Below, piece after piece: positions 23,780 to 30,699 of a DNA stretch of 31,899 bases. Made by a program: the position numbers and the translations under genes. The notes beneath the pieces were generated by a model. It did no database searches and had not been told where the DNA came from. It saw only the letters and a list, made by a program, of their open reading frames with translations. How positions within the stretch are numbered: position 1 is the first letter of the stretch; the number at the start of each line of letters is the position of its first letter. This DNA is from Chloroflexota bacterium (lineage in GTDB: Bacteria > Chloroflexota > Dormibacteria > CF-121): contig VBEQ01000142.1 of assembly GCA_005881235.1 (NCBI GenBank), forward strand, positions 1 through 31,899, in the 5' to 3' direction.

Positions 23780-24767
23780 CGCCGCCATCCTCTTCGCGGG
23801 GCGGCGCGAGGGGATCGAAGCGAGGACCGTCGCCAGTTACGGGATGCGGTTCGCCGCCATCCCCGCCGCACCCCTCTACACCGAGCAACTGTGGCGCAAC
23901 TGGACGCTCCCGGTGGTGCTGGGGGCGGCGCTCTATCAATCCTGGCGGCTGCTCGATCGGTTCAAGCCAGACGCCGTCCTGGGGACGGGCGGCTACGTCA
24001 GCGTTCCCCTCATCACCGCGGCCGGCCTCACTCGCGTCCCGATCGTCCTCCAGGAGCAGAACCTGATGCCCGGGCGCGCGACCCGAGTCCTCGCCCGTCT
24101 CGCCCGAACGGTCGCGACCGCCTATCCAGAATCCTCGCGTTTCCTGCGTGCCACGACGGTGGTGACGGGCACACCGGTGCGCACGGAATTCTGGCGTCGA
24201 AGGGACGACTTCCCGGCGCAGCCGCGCACCATCCTGGTGCTGGGTGGCAGCCAGGGGGCGCATCGCCTCAACCAGGCGGTGGCGGACATTCTGCCCTGGC
24301 TCCTGGATCGGCCCGACCTCGCGATCATGCATCAGACGGGCCCGCGCGAGATCGATGCCATGCAGACGGTCAAGGCCGCGCTGCCCGCCTCGGCGGCGGC
24401 GCGCTACCAACCATTCGCCTTCGCCTCTGATCTCGCCGACCGCATGCGCGCCGCCGACCTGGTCATCAGCCGGGCCGGCGCCAGCACCCTGAGCGAGGTC
24501 AGCGCGATCGGCATTCCCATGATCCTGGTCCCCTACCCGTACGCCGGCGGCCACCAGCGCCTGAATGTCACGCCCTACGCGTCGGCCGGCGCCGCCATGG
24601 TCATCCCGGACGAGGAGGTCCGGGGGCGGCTCCGCGGCGTGCTGACGTCGGTCATCGACGATGAGGCCCGATATCGCAAGATGGTCGAGGCCATGCGAGG
24701 ATTGGGACGGCCGTACGCCGCCGAAGAAGTCGTGAGGCTCCTCCACGAGGCGGCCCGGCGTCGCTGA
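23691..24767 (+). CDS. murG: UDP-GlcNAc:lipid I GlcNAc transferase MurG
   Basis: The 358-residue peripheral membrane GT-B enzyme converts lipid I to lipid II. GGGTGGHLFPAIAVAQAL (residues 7-24) is the N-terminal G-loop, QEQNLMPGRATR the acceptor region, LGGSQGAHRLNQ the second G-loop, and SRAGASTLSEVSAIGIPMILVPYP the UDP-GlcNAc site. ATG 23691 starts right at the family N-terminus (MRLLISGGG) although it lies 89 bases inside ftsW. The stop overlaps the next ligase gene by one base (TGATG). Confidence 0.95.
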   Translation: MRLLISGGGTGGHLFPAIAVAQALSRKEPDAAILFAGRREGIEARTVASYGMRFAAIPAAPLYTEQLWRNWTLPVVLGAALYQSWRLLDRFKPDAVLGTGGYVSVPLITAAGLTRVPIVLQEQNLMPGRATRVLARLARTVATAYPESSRFLRATTVVTGTPVRTEFWRRRDDFPAQPRTILVLGGSQGAHRLNQAVADILPWLLDRPDLAIMHQTGPREIDAMQTVKAALPASAAARYQPFAFASDLADRMRAADLVISRAGASTLSEVSAIGIPMILVPYPYAGGHQRLNVTPYASAGAAMVIPDEEVRGRLRGVLTSVIDDEARYRKMVEAMRGLGRPYAAEEVVRLLHEAARRR

Positions 24768-26167
24768 TGCGCATCCATTTCATCGGCATCTGCGGGTACG
24801 CGGTTTCGGGGCTGGCGCTCGTTGCCAAACAGCTCGGCAACGAGGTGACCGGCTCCGACGAGGATGCCTACCCGCCGACGACCGACATCCTGACGCAGGC
24901 CGGCATCAAGTGGGTCGATGGTCACGTGGCCGGGAACGTCACCCGCTGGGGGAAGCCCGACCTCGTCGTCCAGGGGAACCAGGTCCGCGACGGCAACCCG
25001 GAAACCGAGGCGGCGCGACGGCACCAGATCCGCCTCGTCAGCGAGGCCGAGTACTGGGGGGAGCTGACCGCGGACCGTTTTCGCATCGTGGTGGCGGGCT
25101 CGGCGGGGAAGACGACGACCGCCAGCCTGATCGCCTGGATCCTTCGGGCGGCGGGACGCAACCCCGGCTTCCGCCTGGGCATGACCGCGCGCGACCTTGG
25201 CTCCGCGGCGGCCTGGGGCAGCGGGCGGGAGTTCGTCTTCGAGGGCGACGAGTACACGTCCGCCGTCTTCGATCCGAGGCCCAAGTTTCTTCATTTCGCG
25301 CCGCAGCTGGCGGTGCTCACCAACATCGATTGGGACCACCCCGATGTCTTTCCGGATCCGGCGGCCTACGAGGCGGTCTTTCGCCAGCTGCTCGAATATC
25401 TCGGGCCGGAAGACCGGCTGATCGCCAACTCGGACGATCCGACCGTGCGCCGGCTGCTGAGCCGGACGCGTGCCAATGTGGAGACCTACGGCCTGCGCGG
25501 CGGGGCGGATTGGCACGGGCGGGATGTGCAGATCGAGGGAGACGGCATGCGCTTCACCGCCTGGTACGAGGGGAAGGTCCAGGCCGTCGTCACCACCAGG
25601 CTGCCGGGCGAGCACAACGCGGCGAATTCCCTGGCGGCGCTCGCCACCGCCGTCCGTGTCGGCGTGCCGGTTTCCGCCGCAGTAGACGCGATCGGGCGAT
25701 TCCAGGGTGTCGGCCGGCGCTTCGAGGTCCGCGGCCAGGTGCGCGGCGTCACCCTCGTCGACGACTACGCGCACAACCCCGCCAAGGTGCGAGCGACGCT
25801 GCAGGCGGCGCAGAACCGCTTTCATCCCGGGCGCGTGCTCGCCTGCTTCGTGCCGCATACCTACTCGCGCACGCGTAGCCTGCTGGACGCCTACGCCGAC
25901 GCCTTCTCCGGTTGCGCCCTGGTCGTCATCGGCCCGATCGAGCCCGCGCGCGAGCGTCACCTCGCCCACACCGTCAGCTCGCAGGACCTCGCCCGGGTCA
26001 TCCGCGGTGTCGACGACGTCGTCACGGTGGACTCAGCCCGCTCCGCCGCCTACAAGCTGGCGTCGGCGGCGCGCCCCGGCGATGTGATCGTCTATATGTC
26101 GGTGCGCGGTTTCGACGACGTGATCGCGAAAACCGCCGAGGTGCTGGAGCGCTCACCGGTTGCCTGA
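24767..26167 (+). CDS. murC: UDP-MurNAc ligase in the murC position, with Mpl-like N-terminal and central domains
   Basis: A 466-residue Mur ligase. By position it should be MurC, which adds L-Ala to UDP-MurNAc. The N-terminal and central parts read like Mpl, the peptidoglycan-recycling ligase: GICG (7-10), EVTGSDEDAYPPTTDIL, PDLVVQGNQVRDGNPE, FEGDEYTSAVFDPRPKFLHF (158-177) and DWDHPDVF. The C-terminal domain reads like MurC, with DDYAHNP (332-338) and PHTYSRTR (363-370). The P-loop is AGSAGKTTT (110-118) and GEHN lies at 281-284. It may be the true MurC of this lineage, an Mpl, or a dual enzyme; the sequence alone does not decide. It overlaps murG by one base and murB by eight. Confidence 0.8.
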   Translation: MRIHFIGICGYAVSGLALVAKQLGNEVTGSDEDAYPPTTDILTQAGIKWVDGHVAGNVTRWGKPDLVVQGNQVRDGNPETEAARRHQIRLVSEAEYWGELTADRFRIVVAGSAGKTTTASLIAWILRAAGRNPGFRLGMTARDLGSAAAWGSGREFVFEGDEYTSAVFDPRPKFLHFAPQLAVLTNIDWDHPDVFPDPAAYEAVFRQLLEYLGPEDRLIANSDDPTVRRLLSRTRANVETYGLRGGADWHGRDVQIEGDGMRFTAWYEGKVQAVVTTRLPGEHNAANSLAALATAVRVGVPVSAAVDAIGRFQGVGRRFEVRGQVRGVTLVDDYAHNPAKVRATLQAAQNRFHPGRVLACFVPHTYSRTRSLLDAYADAFSGCALVVIGPIEPARERHLAHTVSSQDLARVIRGVDDVVTVDSARSAAYKLASAARPGDVIVYMSVRGFDDVIAKTAEVLERSPVA

Positions 26168-27062
26168 CGCCTGGCTGGCGGCGGTCCCGGGCGCGCGCGA
26201 GCACGAGCCGCTCGGTCCGCACAGCTGGTATGGGATCGGCGGGCGTGCGCGCTATTTCCTGGCGCTCGACGACGATGCGGAGCTCGCCGCGCTGATCGCG
26301 CGACTGAATCGCGAGACCGTGCCCTACCTGGTGATCGGAGCGGCGACCAACACGCTGTTCGCCGCCGAGGAGCTGCCCGGATTGACGATCAAGCTGGCAA
26401 CCTCGCGGCTCGCGGTCGAGGGCCGCCGGGTCACCGCCTCGGCGGGCTACCTGATGCCCAAGCTGGCCGCCGACACCGCCAGGAAAGGGCGGACCGGTCT
26501 CGAGTTCGGTGCCGGGGTGCCCGGCATGGTCGGCGGATCGGTGGTCGGGAATGCGGGGGCCTTCGGACGCGAGATGAAAGACGGGCTCGTCAGCACCGAC
26601 GTCATCGATCCGCAGGGCCGGGTGCACACACTGTCAGTGGCGGAGTGCCGCTTTGCCTATCGGGACTCGATCTTGAAATCGTCAAAGGCGGGGTGGGTCG
26701 TCGTCTCCGCGACCTTCGAGACGGGAGAGGACGATCCGTCGCGGATCCGCGACCGCATCAAGGAGGTGCAACGTCACCGGCGCCAGACGCAGCCGATCGA
26801 AAAGCGCAGCCTGGGGAGCACCTTCAAGAATCCGCCGGGCGATGCGGCCGGGCGCCTGATCGATGCCTGCGGTCTCAAGGGGCGGCGGGTCGGAGGCGCG
26901 CAGATCTCGGAAAAGCACGCGAACTTCATCGTCAACCTGGGGGGAGCGACCGCGGATGACGTGCTAGCCTTAATGGCCGAGATGCGGAATCGCGTCTTCG
27001 AACGGTTCGGCATCGAGCTCGAACCGGAGGTCCGCGTCATCGGCGGAACGCCCGGCCAATGA
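26160..27062 (+). CDS. murB: UDP-N-acetylenolpyruvoylglucosamine reductase MurB
   Basis: The 300-residue FAD enzyme reduces UDP-GlcNAc-enolpyruvate to UDP-MurNAc. GPHSWYGIGGRARYF (19-33) and VIGAATNTLFA (58-68) belong to the FAD-binding part, GVPGMVGGSVVGNAGAFG (119-136) is the core motif, YRDS (168-171) follows, and SLGSTFKNP carries the proton-donor serine S220, with LEPEVRVIG (E290) at the end. The length and lack of the extra Tyr loop point to a type II (short) MurB. The start is TTG 26160, overlapping the preceding ligase gene by eight bases. Confidence 0.94.
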   Translation: MPDAWLAAVPGAREHEPLGPHSWYGIGGRARYFLALDDDAELAALIARLNRETVPYLVIGAATNTLFAAEELPGLTIKLATSRLAVEGRRVTASAGYLMPKLAADTARKGRTGLEFGAGVPGMVGGSVVGNAGAFGREMKDGLVSTDVIDPQGRVHTLSVAECRFAYRDSILKSSKAGWVVVSATFETGEDDPSRIRDRIKEVQRHRRQTQPIEKRSLGSTFKNPPGDAAGRLIDACGLKGRRVGGAQISEKHANFIVNLGGATADDVLALMAEMRNRVFERFGIELEPEVRVIGGTPGQ

Positions 27063-28183
27063 GCCGGCTGCGCATCGGGGTCCTCTTTGGTGGACGGTCG
27101 ACGGAGCACGAGGTTTCCATCCTTTCCGCCCAGTCGATCATCGGCGCCATGGATCCCCAGCGCTTCGAGCCGGTGCCGCTTTACATCGACAAGAACGGGC
27201 GCTGGCTGGTGGGCGCGTCCTTCACGCGGCTGGTGGGCGAGGACGCCCCCGGCAAATACGTGTACCTTCCGCCGGACCCGACGCAACATTCGCTGGTGCC
27301 CGCCCAGGACGGCATTGGCCAGCCACCGTCGTTGCCACCGCTCGACGTGATCTTTCCCGTCTTTCACGGGCTCAACGGCGAGGACGGGACCATCCAGGGC
27401 GTCCTGGAGCTCGCCAACATTCCCTATGTCGGCGCCGGCGTGCTTGGCTCGGCGCTCGGCCTCGACAAGATCTACATGAAACGCGCCTTTGCGGCCGCCG
27501 GCCTGCCCATCGTCGACTATCTCCCGATCACGCGGCGGCAATACGAGCAGGACCCGCCCGCCTTCATCGCCCTGGTCGAAGAGCGCCTCGGCTATCCGTG
27601 CTTCTCGAAGTTCGCCAACTCGGGCTCGAGCGTGGGGACCACCAAGGCCCACAACCGCAGCGAGCTCGTCGCCGGCCTGCGCCTCGCCGCGAGCTTCGAT
27701 CGCAAGCTGCTGGTCGAGCGGGCGGTCGAGGCGCGCGAGCTGGAGGTCAGCGTCCTCGGCAACGATGAGCCGCAAGCCTCTGTCGTCGGGGAAGTCGTGC
27801 CGGCGCACGAGTTCTACGACTACGAAGCGAAATACCTGGACGAAGGTTCGCGGCTGCTCATCCCGGCGCCGATCGACGCCGGCGTCGCCGAGGAGGTTCG
27901 AACGCTGGCGGTGCGCGCCTTCCAGGCGGTCGATGTGGCCGGCATGGCCCGCGTGGACTTTTTCATGCAGCGCACGACCGGCCACATCCTGCTGAACGAA
28001 CTGAACACGATCCCGGGCTTCACCCGGATCAGCATGTATCCAAAGCTCTGGGAGGCGTCCGGCCTGTCCTACCCCAGCTTGATCGAGCGGCTCGTCGAGC
28101 TCGCCATCGAGCGCTTCAACGACAAACAGCGCTCGCAAACCGCGATCGACACCAGGCTTTTAGACCGTGGGACGGACGCATGA
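27059..28183 (+). CDS. ddl: D-alanine-D-alanine ligase
   Basis: The 374-residue ATP-grasp ligase makes D-Ala-D-Ala for MurF. GVLFGGRSTEHEVSI (8-22) is the N-terminal signature, FPVFHGLNGEDGTIQG the first substrate motif, YVGAGVLGSALGLDK follows, CFSKFANSGSSVGTTKA is the ATP-grasp loop, and LNELNTIPGFTRISMYPKLWEASGLSY the metal-binding and D-Ala region. The family choice between Ddl and depsipeptide ligases is taken from the cluster context. The ATG overlaps the murB stop (ATGA), and the gene end overlaps ftsQ in the same way. Confidence 0.95.
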   Translation: MSRLRIGVLFGGRSTEHEVSILSAQSIIGAMDPQRFEPVPLYIDKNGRWLVGASFTRLVGEDAPGKYVYLPPDPTQHSLVPAQDGIGQPPSLPPLDVIFPVFHGLNGEDGTIQGVLELANIPYVGAGVLGSALGLDKIYMKRAFAAAGLPIVDYLPITRRQYEQDPPAFIALVEERLGYPCFSKFANSGSSVGTTKAHNRSELVAGLRLAASFDRKLLVERAVEARELEVSVLGNDEPQASVVGEVVPAHEFYDYEAKYLDEGSRLLIPAPIDAGVAEEVRTLAVRAFQAVDVAGMARVDFFMQRTTGHILLNELNTIPGFTRISMYPKLWEASGLSYPSLIERLVELAIERFNDKQRSQTAIDTRLLDRGTDA

Positions 28184-28986
28184 CCGTTGGCACCATCGAA
28201 AAGCGGCGCCGCCGCAGCACGCCGGCGCCGGCCAAGCCCGTCGCACCCGGCCGCGGGTGGTTGTGGGCCTTGCTGCAGATCGCCCTCGTCGGCGGTGAGA
28301 TCTTCGCGCTGCTCTTCTTGCTGGCGCAGCCCGCCTTTCGCCCGCGACACGTAGAGGTCGTCGGGGTCAAACACTTGACGGCCGCGCAGGTTACGGACGC
28401 GCTCCATCTGCCCAGTGACCGCAACCTCTTCCTGCTCAGCCAGGCGGAGCTGGCGAATCGGCTGCAGGCGCTGCCGTGGGTGCGCTCAGCCCGTGTGAGC
28501 CTCGCCCTTCCAGACCGGGTCTCTATCAGCGTCACCGAGTGGACGCCGTCGGCCGTTCTCCAGGTGGGGGAGGCGACCTATTACCTCAATGACCTGGGCG
28601 AGGTCCTCGACCCGGCGGTCGAGGCGAAAAGCCTCACGGTCATCAACCGGCCCGGCTTCGGGCCGGCCAAAGATGGGCAGCACGCCGTGGGCAGCGACCT
28701 GCTCCCGATGCTGATCCAGTTGCGCACTGGTTTCAGCTCCGCCTTCAAGATCTCGGTCACGTCGTTCCAGCTGGACGGTCGCGAGGTCCTCACGGCGCAG
28801 ACCGATCACGGATGGACGATCATTTTCGGGCAGATGGTCACCGGCGACGATCGCGCCAGCCTGGAGCCGAAGCTCGCGGCCTTGCGCGCCCTGAGCAGCC
28901 GGATCGATTTCGTCTCGGCGCCGATTCAGTACATCAACCTCGAGAACGCGCGCGCGCCCGCCGTGCAGATGCGAGCCCACAAGTGA
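28180..28986 (+). CDS. ftsQ: Cell division protein FtsQ/DivIB
   Basis: The 268-residue bitopic divisome protein has a basic cytosolic N-terminus (KRRRRS), a membrane helix (about 28-50), a POTRA domain (about 55-125, PRHVEVVGVKHLTAAQVTDAL to LPDRVSISVTEWTP), and the FtsQ domain (YYLNDLGEVLDP onward). It bridges FtsL/FtsB to the rest of the septal machinery. Its ATG overlaps the ddl stop, and its stop overlaps the GTG of sbp. Confidence 0.92.
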   Translation: MTVGTIEKRRRRSTPAPAKPVAPGRGWLWALLQIALVGGEIFALLFLLAQPAFRPRHVEVVGVKHLTAAQVTDALHLPSDRNLFLLSQAELANRLQALPWVRSARVSLALPDRVSISVTEWTPSAVLQVGEATYYLNDLGEVLDPAVEAKSLTVINRPGFGPAKDGQHAVGSDLLPMLIQLRTGFSSAFKISVTSFQLDGREVLTAQTDHGWTIIFGQMVTGDDRASLEPKLAALRALSSRIDFVSAPIQYINLENARAPAVQMRAHK

Positions 28987-29348
28987 GGCTCCCGGCGAAG
29001 GGATCTCGCGAGGCGCTCTGGCTGGTCGCCGCGGTGTTCGTCTTCGGCACGGTCGGCATCGTCCTCGGGCTCAATTCGCCAGTGCAAATCCCGGCGGGCT
29101 ACGCTCGCTACACCGCCGTGATGATCCTCGCCGCGCTCGACTCCGTGCTGGGAGCCGTGAAAGCCTGGCTCAATGGAAACTTCGAGAACAAAGTGTTCAT
29201 CTCTGGACTGCTCGTCAACTCGCTCGCCGCGGGTGCGCTGACCTACCTGGGCGACAAGCTCGGCGTCGAGCTGTACTTCGCCGCCATCGTCGCCTTCGGT
29301 GTGCGAATCTTTGACAACCTGGCAGTCATCCGGAGGCATCTGCTCTAG
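28983..29348 (+). CDS. sbp: Small basic membrane protein Sbp (DUF1290)
   Basis: The 121-residue integral membrane protein matches the Sbp family, found just ahead of ftsA-ftsZ in Bacillus and relatives. Shared features are IVLGLNSPVQIPAGYARYTAVMILAALDS (about 25-55), KVFISGLLVNSLAAGALTYLGDKLGVELY, and the ending AFGVRIFDNLAVIRRHLL. About four hydrophobic segments are visible. Its molecular role is unknown. GTG 28983 overlaps the ftsQ stop (GTGA), which sets the start; the frame is also open upstream inside ftsQ. It ends the continuous mraZ-led gene run. Confidence 0.87.
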   Translation: MRLPAKGSREALWLVAAVFVFGTVGIVLGLNSPVQIPAGYARYTAVMILAALDSVLGAVKAWLNGNFENKVFISGLLVNSLAAGALTYLGDKLGVELYFAAIVAFGVRIFDNLAVIRRHLL

Positions 29349-29364
29349 CACCACCCGAACAACC

Positions 29365-29373
29365 TGTGGATAA
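29365..29373 (-). promoter_or_regulatory. Perfect DnaA box upstream of the ftsA promoter
   Basis: TGTGGATAA on the plus strand is TTATCCACA on the minus strand, the strongest DnaA box consensus. It lies 16 bases upstream of the ftsA promoter -35, in the only real gap between sbp and ftsA. Confidence 0.6.
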
Positions 29374-29389
29374 CTCGCGGCCGGTTGTG

Positions 29390-29418
29390 TTGTCACGGCG
29401 GCGGGACCACACTATAAT
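29390..29418 (+). promoter_or_regulatory. ftsA-ftsZ promoter
   Basis: TTGTCA (29390-29395), 17 bases, TATAAT (29413-29418): perfect -10, one mismatch in the -35. Transcription would start near 29425, about 30 bases before the ftsA start. It allows ftsAZ to be expressed separately from the upstream cluster. Confidence 0.8.
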
Positions 29419-29456
29419 GGGCTCGCCAGTTCCAGCCAACGTTCCAGGAAAGGTTT

Positions 29457-30684
29457 TTGCCTCGTTCTAAATACGTCACAGCACTCGATATCGGCACAAC
29501 CAAGATCTGCTGCGTCGTCGGCGAGCCGACGGAGCGCGGCCTCAACATCGTCGGTTTCGGTGAGGCATCTTCCGAGGGTCTTCGTCGCGGCGTGGTCGTC
29601 AACATGGAGAAGACCGTCAGGGGCATCAGCCACGCGGTCGATGCCGCGCAACGGATGTGCGGCCACAAGCTCGAGTCCGCCATCGTGGGCATGGCCGGCA
29701 CCCATGTCCTGAGCCAGAACAGCCGCGGCATGATCGCGGTCGCCCGTTCCGACCGTGAGATCGGGCACGAAGACGTCAGCCGGGTGATCGACGCCGCGCG
29801 CGCGGTCTCGGTCCCCAACGATCGCGAGATCATCCACGTGGTCCCGCGCGGTTTCATCGTCGATGGACAGGAAGGGGTCCGCGACGCGATCGGCATGTCC
29901 GGCGCCCGGCTCGAAGTCGAAACCCACATCATCACCGGGTCGCTGACCGCCGTGCAGAACGTGGTGAAGTGTGTCCACCAGGCGGGCATGAGCGTGGAGG
30001 ACCTGGTGGTGCAGGTGCTCGCTTCCGCGGAGGCCGTGCTCAACGACAACGAGCTCGACCTGGGTGTTGCGCTCGTCGATGTCGGTGGCGGGACGACCGA
30101 CGTCGCGCTGTTCACCGACGGCAGTGTCGTGCATACCGCGGCGCTGCCCGTGGGCGCGACACACGTGACCAACGACATTGCCATCGGGCTGCGTACCACC
30201 CTCACCGAGGCCGAGATGTTGAAGGTCAACTATGGGCACGCGATCCCCGCCTGTATCCCCAAAGAAGAAATGGTCGAGTTGCATCAGATCGGGCAGGATC
30301 GGGTCCAGGTCGTGCCGCGCCGGCACCTGGCGGAGATCATCGCGCCGCGCGCCCGCGAGATTCTCGAGATGGTGCGCCTCGAGATGCGCCGCGGCGGGCA
30401 CGACGGCTTCCTGCCTGGGGGTGTCGTTCTCACCGGCGACGGCTCGCCTGCTCGGTTTCACAGAGGCGGCGCAGTCGCTGCTCGACCTTCCGGTGCGGAT
30501 CGGCGCGCCCGCACAGACCATCGGCATGAGCGACCAGGTGAGTGGGCCAGCCTACGCGACCGCTGTGGGCCTGCTGCGCTGGGGAGCCAAACTTCGGCAC
30601 CACGGCAACGGGCACGCACCCGTTGGCGCGGGCGCTTCGGCGGTGTACGCGCGAACCGTTCGTTGGATCAAGGATTTCTTCTAG
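29457..30684 (+). CDS. ftsA: Cell division protein FtsA, with a single-base frameshift
   Basis: FtsA is the actin-like ATPase that tethers FtsZ to the membrane. VTALDIGTTKICCVVG (about 7-22) is phosphate loop 1, and VALVDVGGGTTDVALF the second nucleotide motif. The frame is normal up to VVLTGDGS (about 30444); from 30448 the homologous sequence continues in the +1 frame: LLGFTEAAQSLLDLPVRIG, QVSGPAYATAVGLL, and the C-terminal amphipathic helix ARTVRWIKDFF ending at 30684. The extra base lies between about 30436 and 30450, for example C30447. Corrected, the protein is 408 residues, a normal length. Unshifted, the frame runs to 30761 with an unrelated Arg-rich tail and no membrane helix. The start is TTG 29457 after AGGAAAGG. 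Confidence 0.88.
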
Positions 30685-30686
30685 AG

Positions 30687-30694
30687 GAAGGAGG
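30687..30694 (+). promoter_or_regulatory. Strong Shine-Dalgarno for the long ftsZ start
   Basis: GAAGGAGG ends five bases before ATG 30700, an almost ideal ribosome binding site. It lies directly after the ftsA stop. Confidence 0.7.
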
Positions 30695-30699
30695 CCGGT

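Noticed and set aside
20862..28138. Long minus-strand open frames antisense to mraY-murD, murG, murC and ddl
   Set aside because: They mirror well-identified genes, show no domain motifs or membrane patterns, and lack ribosome binding sites.
28812..28982. Upstream extension of the sbp frame inside ftsQ
   Set aside because: The Sbp family N-terminus and the GTGA overlap place the start at 28983.
29359..29388. ACAACC / GGTTGT inverted repeat between sbp and ftsA as a terminator
   Set aside because: Only six pairs with a loop of 18 bases and no T-run follows; a terminator is not supported.
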